From Siderastrea radians (taxonomy: Eukaryota; Cnidaria; Anthozoa; Scleractinia; Rhizangiidae): DNA of 64,000 nt. Where the stretch lies: positions 56,683 to 120,682 of the forward strand of contig CAXHKT010000131.1 of the NCBI GenBank assembly GCA_964017195.1, written 5' to 3'. This document shows, piece by piece, positions 50,801 to 55,760 of the stretch. The translations under genes and the position numbers were made by a program. Within the stretch, counting starts at the first letter, position 1, and each line of letters starts with the position of its first letter. The notes beneath the pieces were generated by a model that did not search any database, was not told the DNA's origin, and worked only from the letters and a program-made list of their open reading frames with translations.

Positions 50801-51947
50801 AGTTTCTTCGTCGCTAGCTCCGCCTATTGATGGTTTTCCATTCCCAGTTTCATCGATTGGTTGTTCCTCATTCACATCTCTATTGATCAGTGGATCCTTG
50901 TCTCCGACTTTAATGATCGGTGGTTGCTCGTCTTCAACTCCAGCGATCGATGGATCCTCGTCTCCGACTCCAGCGATCAGTAGCTGCTCGTCTCCGACTC
51001 CAGCAGTCGGTGGTTCTTCGTCCCCAACTCCATTGATCTGTTCAGTTGGATCTTTATATACATCAAGCGGCACTTGTTTCAGCTGTTCTTGTGGTTCCTT
51101 TGGAATAACTGTTGACCACAGAAAAAAAAGAGTAGGAAAATTTAACCGACCCTGAAGAGAAATTTTTGTACCAATAAGGAAGAATTGTAATTTGAACCAA
51201 CGTTTTGTAATAATTAAAAAGTGCTAGTTTACAACCCTCTATGGCACTGATAACAACTCAGACAAGAATCCTCTTTTTTCTTACTTGCAATGTGGGCGGA
51301 AATTTGATTTAAAGAGAAAGCATTGTCGTAAAATTCCATTGGCTAACTAGCAAAGAATTTTTTTACACCACCTACAAGACTGGCTTGTAACTCTATTAAG
51401 ACCCGTACGGTGATGCCTTCGCGATCCAACTATGTAGTATTTATCACCCACCATTACTGACTTGCCAACAGCTCTCGGCAGGGGAGAAGAAAAGCGTACG
51501 ATATGCAATACAGTGCAATTAATTTCAGGTCACAGTGTATTCTTACCGGTAAATGAAGTCAAGATCGACTAAATTTCTAGTAATGAAATGTCGTTCAAAT
51601 GGCAACGAGCCTACGTCTTATAAAGGAAAACAAGTAACGCTACTTGGTTTTTTAACAAATGACACCGAAACAAAACAGAAAATAGTATGTTAAAGATTGT
51701 TCTAGATAGTTGCAAAAGAGGTGTATCAAATTTCCTGAAAATTCTAACATGAAACAAATCTGTTTTATTCATTTCTCGCTGATACAAACCAAAAAAAGTT
51801 CTCGGCACAGCTTTTATGTCGCGGTAATTTTATTTCTTTAGTAAAAGTCATGAATGGACAGAAATGAGATGAGAACTTACCTTTGAACGAGAAAGCGTAC
51901 TGCAATGTTGCCACAAAAAGAAGGAGGGATGTGCAGTGAAGACGCAT
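7..51947 (-). CDS. Giant secreted acidic multi-MAM-domain protein gene (3' end outside window)
   Basis: Predicted gene on the minus strand, starting at the ATG at 51947. It has three N-terminal exons (signal peptide, acidic repeat, acidic linker), then 19 complete MAM modules and the first exon of a 20th. Each module has exons A, B and C, joined A-B in phase 1, B-C in phase 0 and C-next A in phase 1, with GT/AG borders throughout. Every module has the four conserved MAM cysteines and the family signatures (FDW, GP..DHT, YMYIETS, FFYHMYG, GDIAIDD). MAM domains are extracellular adhesion or assembly modules, so the product is inferred to be a secreted multidomain matrix or adhesive protein. No transmembrane segment or stop exon is in the window, so the C-terminus is unknown. 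Predicted coding length here is 9,682 nt. Module identity is extreme and copy number may be mis-assembled. Introns not listed separately hold nothing recognisable beyond the mobile elements listed. Confidence 0.83.
525..2017 (-). CDS. MAM module 19 (exons A 1877-2017, B 1072-1313, C 525-612)
   Basis: Exon B has the private change [10 protein letters not shown]. Exon C is SSF class. This is the last complete module in the window. Confidence 0.85.
2395..4486 (-). CDS. MAM module 18 (exons A 4346-4486, B 2941-3182, C 2395-2482), MITE in intron
   Basis: Exon A has DKRDKFDW in place of DKSDKFDW. Exon B has [10 protein letters not shown] in place of [10 protein letters not shown] and the KWNEARITT form. 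Exon C is SSF class. A 608-bp MITE sits in the A-B intron, 115 bp from exon B. Splice borders are intact. Confidence 0.84.
3297..3904. mobile_element. 608-bp Tc1/mariner-like MITE, TA target duplication
   Basis: Inserted in the A-B intron of module 18. Flanks read gatctatTTA at the left and TAagacac at the right, while empty modules read ctatttaagacac, so the target duplication is TA. The ends are inverted repeats (tagtcgaaatactcagcg at the left; the right end read on the other strand is cagtgaaaatactcagcg), extending imperfectly for about 150 bp on each side. There is no open reading frame, so it is non-autonomous. The TA duplication and CAGT-type end fit Tc1/mariner. Confidence 0.85.
4864..6345 (-). 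CDS. MAM module 17 (exons A 6205-6345, B 5409-5650, C 4864-4951)
   Basis: Exon B has NAKLDSPLL in place of NAKLNSPLL. Exon C is SSF class. Intron sequence is close to module 16. Confidence 0.85.
6723..8203 (-). CDS. MAM module 16 (exons A 8063-8203, B 7268-7509, C 6723-6810)
   Basis: Exon B has a private change, [10 protein letters not shown]. Exon C is SSF class. The last base of the C exon pattern and all six splice borders agree with the other modules. Confidence 0.85.
8581..15122 (-). CDS. MAM module 15 (exons A 14982-15122, B 9129-9370, C 8581-8668), full DIRS in intron
   Basis: Exon A is the KGAT form, exon B the common form and exon [11 protein letters not shown]. The A-B intron holds a full-length DIRS retrotransposon in the same orientation as the gene, beginning 8 nt after the exon A donor (GGAG/gtgcgtga). 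Splicing would have to remove an intron of about 5.6 kb containing the whole element. Confidence 0.82.
9981..10161. repeat. DIRS left inverted terminal repeat
   Basis: Reverse complement of 14772-14952, with near-identity from tatgagaaaacatcaggtag through gagccctccat. The outermost bases beyond each repeat (9919-9980 and 14953-14975) differ between the two ends, as in DIRS elements. Confidence 0.88.
10274..10397. repeat. DIRS internal complementary region
   Basis: The left half (10274-10346) is the reverse complement of the left outer end (9919-9991). The right half (10348-10397) is the reverse complement of the right outer end (about 14926-14975). Joined back to back, they form the template that DIRS elements are thought to use to close a circular intermediate. 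Its position, 3' of the recombinase in element orientation, is the standard one. Confidence 0.87.
10614..11561 (-). CDS. DIRS tyrosine recombinase
   Basis: The C-terminal 315 codons of an 823-codon open frame; the part upstream of 11561 overlaps the RT frame and is probably not separate protein. From the Met at 11561 it has an N-terminal core-binding region ([19 protein letters not shown]), then the catalytic tyrosine-recombinase residues: Arg150 in [11 protein letters not shown], His264 and Arg267 in FKAHSVRG, and nucleophile Tyr300 or Tyr301 in FQKFYYKP. It would integrate the circular DNA form of the element. It overlaps the RT-RNase H frame by about 140 nt, as is common in DIRS elements. 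Confidence 0.88.
   Translation of the reverse strand: MGIPDNITEILLSASRPSTRKTYQSAWRRWSGWCVKRKTDPLSAPLTDILLYLTEYFNSGAAYCSVNVARSAISTSHTKLNGLPVGQNPLVIQLLKGMFNNRPPKPRYSHTWEVSLVTTYLASLGSNRSLSLKQLSWKLAMLFSLTCPERVSALTKLDLRHCRILPDGVEFILSSPRKRGTADQLPKAFFARFPSNSKLCPVETLRCYLKATRSVCPAIPSSKPDPLFISYVKPHKPISAPSLARWLRSLLKASGVNSDIFKAHSVRGASTTAAANSNVPLSEILKMADWSSPSTFQKFYYKPVHSSTFAHAVLH
11423..13336 (-). CDS. DIRS reverse transcriptase-RNase H
   Basis: A 637-residue frame. RT motifs are visible in order: [20 protein letters not shown] (about 49-68), [11 protein letters not shown] (99-109), [13 protein letters not shown] (131-143) and the catalytic YLDD (164-167). RNase H follows, with [11 protein letters not shown] (329-339), the Glu in NVLELKAA (about 363), the Asp in RMDNTTA (388) and [15 protein letters not shown] (429-443). 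The last 150 residues contain the DIRS-typical segment [11 protein letters not shown] and [13 protein letters not shown]. The Met at 13336 may not be the true start, because the frame could be reached from gag by frameshift or reinitiation. It overlaps the recombinase frame at its 3' end. Confidence 0.92.
   Translation of the reverse strand: MRCKPVQFSLPVTNPNQVNAHLIDSEVESLLTKGAIAETPPIREGFFSRLFLVPKKGGTFRPGIDLSFLNKFVENSHFQMESIHCLKSLLQKGDYMTTLDLKDAYLSVPVHKDSQKFLQFLWRDKCYAFQGLCFGLNTAPRIFTKLLKPVAAFLRKRGVRMILYLDDFLILGSTYQEAQSHTALAVSLLESLGFTINREKSRLIPTQIITFLGFVIDSTVETLSLPQEKVVKVKSLCMKATVTPTMSARQIASLLGTLESCRPAIWQAPLHFRYLQIRMIQALHVNNQNFDVFITLDHNSLEELRWWVSNINFVNGSPIRPPAPTLFITTDASKTGWGAVCESQRTNGRWSVSERTQHINVLELKAAFLALKSFLKKQSHKVVCLRMDNTTAVAHVNNKGGTHSPCLLALTLELWRWCLERNIMISAQHVPGKLNTIADSESRVFNDSSEWKIDPQTISPFLKGCKIDLFASRLSTQLPQYVSWRPDPEALHADALTMDWAPFKGYAFPPFNLIPAVLNKLSQDKADIILVAPIWPAQPWWPLLLSLLVEQPVLLPSYRHLLRDPADPQRIHPMFPRLHLAVFHVSGDSTRQWEFQTTLRRFSSQHPAHLQEKPINQLGDAGVAGVLRERLILFQRH
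13402..14604 (-). CDS. DIRS gag-like protein
   Basis: A 400-residue open frame that is the first coding region of the DIRS element. The N-terminus is very basic and Ser/Arg-rich ([19 protein letters not shown]), followed by a possible coiled coil at about residues 45-75 ([20 protein letters not shown]). About residues 115-150 hold a short Pro/Glu/Asn repeat (RANEPPT). The C-terminus is basic and Pro/Arg-rich. No zinc knuckle is visible, as is common for DIRS gag-like proteins, so the assignment rests mainly on position and composition. It ends 66 nt before the first Met of the RT frame. Confidence 0.75.
   Translation of the reverse strand: MSKKRHRSHSRFRSSSKHGRRSDPEKSPPPSAHKRPRTSNEEQDSLSAILKTLQEVQQDLKHTNDRVSSIEKHWHQNLTVFPPDPSVETDTLSVMVHSDEDLALSDSEGLVTALRPPARANEPPTRANEPPTEVSEPQSGVNKPPNEAEGRPNAPNVSSNGGDLYDPDSQQSSWEPKANFTAFLEKHFRRKLTYDQVSDILDSYSIPSVDCLFSPTLDNSVLNQISPLKSRKYTQERDKELASVQRSMLNITGPLCCLHDALCSEQEISKDDIKLILEQSLCSLLGSANFQFSALRRKKILVTINKEKIGLADQPLPNAKRKLFGDDFPSIASKQADLSRGLAKNLGAASRPAKRPRSGPSRPPNKDKPFAGSYSKYNNRPKNGRSFRVPKQEAKESTHS
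14772..14952. repeat. DIRS right inverted terminal repeat
   Basis: Reverse complement of 9981-10161. It lies upstream of the gag-like frame and would carry the element's promoter region. A short spacer (about 14605-14771) separates it from gag. Confidence 0.88.
15500..22026 (-). CDS. MAM module 14 (exons A 21886-22026, B 16048-16289, C 15500-15587), TTAA element in intron
   Basis: Exon A is the TRHKGPT form. Exon B has SGNRGNKW in place of SGNKGNKW. Exon C reads [10 protein letters not shown]. The A-B intron is expanded to about 5.6 kb by a 5,040-bp inverted-repeat element. Splice borders are intact. Confidence 0.82.
17847..17879. repeat. (CAA)n microsatellite
   Basis: About eleven CAA units followed by A-rich sequence with CAAA and GCAA units. 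On the opposite strand it produces poly-Cys or poly-Val frames with no coding meaning. Confidence 0.85.
17958..18410. mobile_element. Nested 453-bp MITE with GCTTATAAG-rich inverted ends
   Basis: The left end reads taccgtcaactgccgcttat and the right end, reverse-complemented, reads taccgttaactgccacttat. Several further copies of gggcttataa occur inside. It lies within the TTAA element. Target duplication is not clear. Confidence 0.65.
18410..21230. other. Interior of the TTAA element without recognisable genes
   Basis: Apart from the palindrome at 19262-19385 I see only short frames with no family resemblance. The stretch near 18808-18900 (ggctaacgctcgaaacgtca) resembles a widespread cnidarian interspersed repeat; this is a memory-based impression. 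The rest shows nothing that I can name. Confidence 0.4.
19262..19385. repeat. 124-bp near-perfect palindrome
   Basis: The two arms, cgctgtgatggcagacgtca and its reverse complement, meet at about 19323 (gaagacccgggaccgggtcttc). Only a few mismatches are seen, so the single strand could form a hairpin of about 58 bp. It is inside the TTAA element. The flanking sequence ggatggttctccacc is itself the reverse complement of a stretch near 18808, so the palindrome belongs to a larger inverted structure. Confidence 0.85.
22404..23891 (-). CDS. MAM module 13 (exons A 23751-23891, B 22951-23192, C 22404-22491)
   Basis: Exon A has KGAT and exon C is the SSF class ([10 protein letters not shown]), an isolated SSF copy between RSI-class neighbours. 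The B-C intron lacks one base in the run tgaaatgtaaattt, and the A-B intron has a small insertion (cttttaatttgatag). Confidence 0.84.
24269..28574 (-). CDS. MAM module 12 (exons A 28434-28574, B 24815-25056, C 24269-24356), DIRS remnant in intron
   Basis: Exon A has the KGAT variant in place of KGPT, shared with modules 13 and 15. Exon C reads [10 protein letters not shown], shared with modules 14 and 15. The A-B intron contains an internally deleted DIRS element, inserted 8 nt after the exon A donor. All six splice borders remain intact, so the module can still be spliced in principle. Confidence 0.82.
25958..26081. repeat. Internal complementary region of the deleted DIRS copy
   Basis: Same arrangement as at 10274-10397: the reverse complement of the left outer end followed by that of the right outer end (tggtataattgggattatat at the join). 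Confidence 0.82.
26298..27245 (-). CDS. DIRS tyrosine recombinase, second copy
   Basis: Equivalent to 10614-11561, with the same [19 protein letters not shown] and FQKFYYKP motifs, so the catalytic Arg, His, Arg and Tyr are retained. One visible difference is RSVRPAIP against RSVCPAIP. The gene may be intact although its element lacks gag and RT. Confidence 0.82.
   Translation of the reverse strand: MGIPDNITEILLSASRPSTRKTYQSAWRRWSGWCVKRKTDPLSAPLTDILLYLTEYFNSGAAYCSVNVARSAISTSHTKLNGLPVGQNPLVIQLLKGMFNNRPPKPRYSHTWEVSLVTTYLASLGSNRSLSLKQLSWKLAMLFSLTCPERVSALTKLDLRHCRILPDGVEFILSSPRKRGTADQLPKAFFARFPSNSKLCPVETLRCYLKATRSVRPAIPSSKPDPLFISYVKPHKPISAPSLARWLRSLLKASGVNSDIFKAHSVRGASTTAAANSNVPLSEILKMADWSSPSTFQKFYYKPVHSSTFAHAVLH
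27107..28260 (-). pseudogene. DIRS RT-RNase H fragment, RT catalytic half deleted
   Basis: Retains sequence from about residue 251 of the intact copy ([13 protein letters not shown]) to the end, so RNase H is present but the RT fingers and palm are gone. The RNase H motif reads [10 protein letters not shown] where the intact copy has GWGAV. The frame stays open upstream to 28429 only because it runs through terminal-repeat sequence. Confidence 0.85.
28952..30435 (-). CDS. MAM module 11 (exons A 30295-30435, B 29500-29741, C 28952-29039)
   Basis: Common exon sequences with RSI-class C. This is the low-coordinate end of the first four-module block. The block similarity to module 7 is lost between about 28810 and 29150, within or next to exon C. 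Confidence 0.85.
30813..32296 (-). CDS. MAM module 10 (exons A 32156-32296, B 31361-31602, C 30813-30900)
   Basis: Exon C has the [10 protein letters not shown] variant shared with module 6. The introns share gcaaaaaacaggtat, atatagtttcag and cactacttgaatat with module 6. Confidence 0.85.
32674..34156 (-). CDS. MAM module 9 (exons A 34016-34156, B 33222-33463, C 32674-32761)
   Basis: Common exon sequences with RSI-class C. The polypyrimidine tract before exon B is one or two T shorter than in its neighbours. It shares accatgaaatacg, aaacagtaatttc and taagtgttcttacatcc with module 5. Confidence 0.85.
34534..35966 (-). CDS. MAM module 8 (exons A 35826-35966, B 35082-35323, C 34534-34621)
   Basis: Common form with an RSI-class exon C. 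The A-B intron lacks 51 bp between ttcttgt and aaccggcatg (near 35428), giving a unit period of 1,810 bp. The partner module 4 keeps these 51 bp, so the deletion followed the block duplication. Coding exons and splice borders are intact. Confidence 0.85.
36344..37827 (-). CDS. MAM module 7 (exons A 37687-37827, B 36892-37133, C 36344-36431)
   Basis: Common form with an RSI-class exon C. The intron marker aaatgtaagtcc and the gtatagcg/gacttcaag combination match module 11, its duplication partner. Confidence 0.85.
38205..39688 (-). CDS. MAM module 6 (exons A 39548-39688, B 38753-38994, C 38205-38292)
   Basis: Exon C reads [10 protein letters not shown] because of an ATA-to-CTA change that is shared only with module 10. 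The intron markers gcaaaaaacaggtat and cactacttgaatat are also shared with module 10, 7,392 bp away. Confidence 0.85.
40066..41549 (-). CDS. MAM module 5 (exons A 41409-41549, B 40614-40855, C 40066-40153)
   Basis: Common exon A, B and RSI-class C sequences. Intron markers accatgaaatacg, aaacagtaatttc and taagtgttcttacatcc are shared with module 9, which lies 7,392 bp away. Confidence 0.85.
41927..43410 (-). CDS. MAM module 4 (exons A 43270-43410, B 42475-42716, C 41927-42014)
   Basis: Exon B has a private substitution, GSAIGRLNV instead of GSTIGRLNV. Exon C is RSI class. Intron markers (aacatggata, atatagtttcag, tgtttatatgg) are shared with module 8, its partner in the four-module duplication. 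Confidence 0.85.
43788..45271 (-). CDS. MAM module 3 (exons A 45131-45271, B 44336-44577, C 43788-43875)
   Basis: Typical module with TRNKGPT in exon A and the RSI-class exon C. The B-C intron carries the marker gtttaagtgttcttac, otherwise seen only in modules 5 and 9, so this module looks like a mosaic of two array lineages. Confidence 0.85.
45649..47131 (-). CDS. MAM module 2 (exons A 46991-47131, B 46197-46438, C 45649-45736)
   Basis: Exon A has the [10 protein letters not shown] variant shared with modules 1, 14 and 20. Exon B is the common [11 protein letters not shown] form. Exon C is the RSI class ([10 protein letters not shown]). Junctions are cctcag/TAGGG, GGAG/gtgcg, ttacag/GATAT, AAGG/gtaaga, ttgcag/GTAAT and CCAA/gtacg, the pattern followed by all later modules. 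Confidence 0.85.
47512..48812 (-). CDS. MAM module 1 (exons A 48678-48812, B 48060-48301, C 47512-47599)
   Basis: The 5'-most MAM domain. Exon A is 135 nt, six nt shorter than in later modules, because it begins [12 protein letters not shown] rather than [14 protein letters not shown]. Exon B carries [10 protein letters not shown] and the variant PLLRLSGYM. Exon C carries [15 protein letters not shown] and ends GRCTP. The A-B intron (48302-48677) is shorter and clearly more diverged than in other modules, and the period to module 2 is only 1,687 bp. This edge module seems to have escaped the homogenisation that affects the rest of the array. Four canonical MAM cysteines are present. Confidence 0.85.
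49685..49807 (-). CDS. Exon 3: acidic linker before the MAM array
   Basis: Acceptor tttacag/ACAACC and donor CCGG/gtgaga define 123 nt in phase 1-1 (41 codons). The sequence begins [19 protein letters not shown] and ends MSDPP, which joins in frame to VASCDFD of the first MAM module. It is strongly acidic with no cysteines and reads as a linker between the repeat region and the first globular domain. Its phases match exons 2 and A1 exactly, which is the main support. The intron that follows (48813-49684) shows nothing recognisable. Confidence 0.72.
50701..51108 (-). CDS. Exon 2: acidic low-complexity repeat region
   Basis: Acceptor caacag/TTATTCC and donor GAAA/gtacga give a 408-nt phase 1-1 exon (136 codons). 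The product is rich in Asp and Glu and carries about five imperfect 10-residue repeats of the form [30 protein letters not shown], followed by more acidic Ser/Glu-rich sequence (SSSMEEEVV). Acidic, disordered extracellular tracts often bind calcium or cationic surfaces, and that role here is inference. The same DNA is a degenerate 30-bp tandem repeat between about 50880 and 51035. The reverse strand also stays open, which is a by-product of the repeat. The intron that follows (49808-50700) holds nothing recognisable. Confidence 0.72.
51881..51947 (-). CDS. Exon 1: signal peptide of the multi-MAM protein
   Basis: Starts at the ATG at 51947 and reads [20 protein letters not shown] then FK before the donor AAAG/gtaagt. 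A basic residue is followed by a hydrophobic core (LLLFVA) and a small-residue cleavage region (AFS), a typical eukaryotic signal peptide, so the product should enter the secretory pathway. Length is 67 nt, ending in phase 1, which matches the phase-1 acceptor of exon 2. Upstream in-frame sequence gives no better start. The following intron (51109-51880) shows no recognisable content. Confidence 0.75.
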
Positions 51948-53500
51948 CTTGTCTTCACTGAACGCCGTAGAGGCATCAAATGGAATAAATCTTAGGTGTT
52001 GTAAGTTTTAATAAGTTAAAATACAGACTTTGCAAGTCTATATTGAATTGAATATGATGCTTTTAGCCTTATCAGTGGCCTTTATTGCTACATATGATGT
52101 CTCCATCGCTACTTGTGCTTTCATGATCTTGAAATGTCTGATACGTGTAATATCAGTCGTAACCTCCAATATACTGTAAGTTTATTCGAATATAAATTCA
52201 TATTTGACGTGATACCATGCTTTTAGTGTTAAGAGGACACTTGTGGGCTTTACCGCTACTTATGATGACTCATTTGTAACTTTTCTTTGTTGATTCATGA
52301 TCTTGAGATGTCTGATACGTGTATATCAGCCGTGAATTAGCGCACGAGGCAAGTTAACTAGAAAAAAGTGTCGATCGGTCAAATGATTTGTTAGCAAGTA
52401 CAAGTTAGAGCCGAAAGGCCCAATTATTAGCTACAACGCCTTATTTTCTGTAAACCAACAACATGTCTGTAATGTTGAAAACATGTACAGCAGCTATCTT
52501 GGTGTTCACTAAAGGAAGAACCAAAGCAAACACAAAATTCCCAAAACAATATTTGCGATGAGACTGAAATTTGCCAATGTCTTTTCTTTGTTCACACATT
52601 CATGATAGCAGGTCGTTTTATTTTCTTTCATTTTATTCAGTTTATTCTATTTTGTTTTATTTTATTTTATTTTTGGTTAAAAATCTTGCAAGGTTATAAG
52701 TTTACGTGATATGTTGCGGAATGATGTAGCAACTTCAATCTGTAATATTATTAGGCGTTTAGTTTGGGATTTTTGAACGAATTTCACGATTGTTTGACGA
52801 TGAAAACACATTTTGGTCTACTGAATAAGACGTATTCTTAAGGATTAACTTGTCGGACCTGACTGTGCATTTGCAGCAAAACTAATTTGGATATTTTTTA
52901 AGTGGCTTGGTATTCAGACGTTTTGGTGCAACATCTTTACATGACTGATTTATCAAGATTATATGACGATACTGCGGAATGGTTTTATCACGAAAATATA
53001 GCAGACGCGTTTGGCGTGGTGCTGGATTGCAAACAGTGAAGTTATAAGTCTGGCATATTTGGAAAATACAGTAAAAACAGTTGCCTGCTGAATGGAATTG
53101 TTAACATTTTAAGCTGTTTTGACTTTTGATATTTTTTATGCTTGAATGATTTTTGCAATCGCATTGAGACTAGAGTATCAGATACGGGGATATCGGACTG
53201 AGCAGTGTAATGGAACTAAATGCATTATATAGTTCTTTCGCTTTTAGGAGCTACTTCAGGCCATTAAGTTACGCTTTGGTTCAAAGTCCTTCTTTTCCAT
53301 TTATAGCTCTTTGTTCGAGATCGGTGATGATTCTAAGGTGGAGCTTTGTGTGAAGGGATTTTGAGAATTCAAAAGGAACGACGTCTTTCAGAATTGCCTA
53401 TACATATTAAATATTTTTACTGCCAAGGGTGTTTGTTCTTTTACACATTGTAATCAGATATAATATATCGCACTCAACTGTGGCCCGTTCTTAACTTTCC
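51948..53500. other. Upstream region of the multi-MAM gene; diverged direct repeat, no gene seen
   Basis: No clear TATA box or initiator is visible in the first 100 bp upstream of the ATG at 51947. Two diverged direct copies occur at about 52054-52165 and 52205-52345, sharing atgcttttag, gatctt(g)a(g)atgtctga and tacgtgtaatatcag-like sequence; a third trace lies near 53170-53205. From 52350 to 53500 I see only A+T-rich sequence with no recognisable gene. Confidence 0.5.
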
Positions 53501-55560
53501 TTGAGTAGCCTCAAGTTTGTTTTTGTCTTGAAAGACTTCGGCATGAAATTTTTCGAAGCTACTGTAAGTTTGTGTGTAACTGAATTTATAAGGAATCATA
53601 ATTTAGCATGGGTCCTTCTAGAATGTATAGTGACAGTTGTTACGCTCAAAGCCAGTACCTGCAGTTGTAGGTGCTCAAAACCACACTCGCGAATTAAATG
53701 GCCCTGCTGTTGTCATTCCGTCAGTTACTTGGTTTAACGAAATCTTCAGAGAGTGTAGGCATAGAATTGTTCGGCAGGCCATGCAAGTACCTAGCGACTT
53801 GAACATACCCGTGTTGGAGTATTTATATCCCAGTTCATGTTATTGTTAATAAATACTGTATAGTTTTTTCTTCCAACTTTGTAAGTGAATATAGGACTCG
53901 CTGTTGGCTGATATTATATCTACTGAATAACAAAGATTCAGAACGTGCACGTTTTCATTTCCAAGTTTTCAACGGGTGCTAATTATCCAAGACAGCAGAA
54001 CAGGCCTAGGTACAGTTTGTACCAATAAATACAACAAAAGGCATACATTTAAGCCTGTGGCACTTTTACATGTCTCCCCGTTTTCAAACAGATACACCGT
54101 AAGCCAACCTAAAACCACTTCGGGGATGCGGAAGTTGTTGAACGAATCGTTTATTTTAACTCGGCCATGAAGTCTGAGAACATACAGTGTGAAAACCAAG
54201 GCTATAATTGTCCGGCCGGGTTCAACTTTTGGGAACTCTGCTGTAGCGTTGTAAACCACCACAGTAGCGGCCAAAAATATCCGACTCATGCATTTCATGT
54301 TTAGATATTTACCGTCGTAAACAAGTGAAAAGTGCGGCTTCCCTGTATGTTTACGAACTATAGCAGCCGATGGAGCTTGTTTTGTTTCTCCCACACTTCG
54401 TAGAAGTGTGGCGAATAAAACTGAATTTCAATGAAAAAAAAAATTGCGCGGTATGTTCCACAAATAACAACAAAAATAAAAACAAATTAAATAAATCAAT
54501 TTTGGCCACAATTATCGGGGTACCCTAAATTATTATTTTACGTTCACGCCACTTTGTAGGTAGAACGTCGACGTTTTACAGAACCCGCCTCAATGAACTA
54601 TACTTTTTCTCGGTGCTTTTGATTACTAGCTGTTGGCAAAATCGACTTCTGTCTGTACTTCATTTTACAAAATCCAGTTCTGCTCAGGTTGGTTACAATC
54701 TTCCGGGAATTACAAACAGTGCCCCAGATTAAGTGGATAAAACTTGTATAATATTAATAGTTTGTGGGTAAGATATCGAACTCACAGCTTTAAGCCGAGA
54801 ATGCGATGGTTCTAAAAGAATCAGGGTTCTGTGACAGTGTTAGAAAGGACGTTTGTGTCGTTTTGGATAGATAATCCGTCTTAATGCTTATTGTGAAGTT
54901 ATTATAGTCAATAAAATTTGGAAGAAATTGAGACGACACGTCTGTGTTTAGATTTACATGTATAAAGAACATTTTCACTCTCGAGTGTTTTAAATGCCTG
55001 CCAGTTTTGATATTGTGGTCGATGGAAAAGAGGGTGAACGTGCACTGGCGCTTCCATTTACAATTTTCAAACTAATAGTGATTTACACAAGCGAAAATAC
55101 GTCTTGTTCAACTTGTTCAAGTGTATAGTGGATCCACTGAAACTGATAGGCTTGGGCTTGTCACACCTTACATTCCTGTCCGTTTTCAACTTAACGCGTG
55201 GTGAACCAGCCCATAACCACTCCAGGTTTCGGTAAAGGGAAGGGTTGATTCACAAGAAAGGGGCCAACATCGGAGAAACGTAAGAAACGACTCGTTTATT
55301 GTTACCAGTATACAAAATGCAACAGGATATTGTTATCATTTTAACTTTTCTTGACAAGCTCGTCTTAGCATTTACTGCTGACTCTTTAATTTTTACTGCT
55401 TAAAAATTATTTTTAGCTTTCACTTTCAGTCTGTTTAGCTGGTATTGTACTCCAGCGATGAAGAAGCAGAACAGAACGTGCACGTTTTTATATACAGTGT
55501 TTATAAAATGTCACAGACTAAAAAGGAAGAACCTGTACTCAAATGCAACTGAAGGGTAGA
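53501..55560. other. Intergenic stretch with unassigned open frames
   Basis: Two modest frames occur: plus 53637-53849 (contains SVTWFNEIFRECRHRIVRQA) and minus 53969-54394 (141 codons, contains VLRLHGRVKINDSF). I do not recognise a family for either, and neither has a convincing splice or promoter context. They may be repeat remnants. The remainder shows nothing. Confidence 0.3.
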
Positions 55561-55567
55561 TCGACGA

Positions 55568-55760
55568 GCGCGATGGTGTAGTCGGTTAGCGCGTTGGACT
55601 TTTCATCTAAAGGTCGGTGGTTCGAGGCCCAGTCCCTGCCATCGTGTTGTTTCCTTCGACAAGAAACTTTACCCTACATTGTCTTTCTCCACCCAGCACA
55701 GGTGTCCCAAGCTAACAGTGTGAGCATGGTGATAAATAGAAGGATTTGTATGGAAATTTA
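55568..55760 (+). mobile_element. tRNA-derived SINE
   Basis: The head resembles a tRNA. A 7-bp acceptor stem pairs GCGATGG (55570-55576) with CCATCGT (55639-55645), there is an A-box-like tggtgtagtcgg, an anticodon arm with a Lys-like TTT loop (cttttca), and a perfect B box ggttcgaggcc. The variable and T-arm region carries extra bases and position 37 is a pyrimidine, so it is not a working tRNA. The body contains ttccttcgacaagaaacttt and ctttctccaccca, which resemble widespread animal SINE core sequence. The 3' limit is uncertain. Confidence 0.7.

Noticed and set aside
50883..51155. Plus 90-codon Ser/Pro/Thr-rich frame
   Set aside because: Antisense of the acidic repeat exon; the open frame comes from the 30-bp repeat.
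55570..55645. A functional tRNA-Lys gene
   Set aside because: Extra bases between the B box and the acceptor stem and a pyrimidine after the anticodon; SINE body follows directly.
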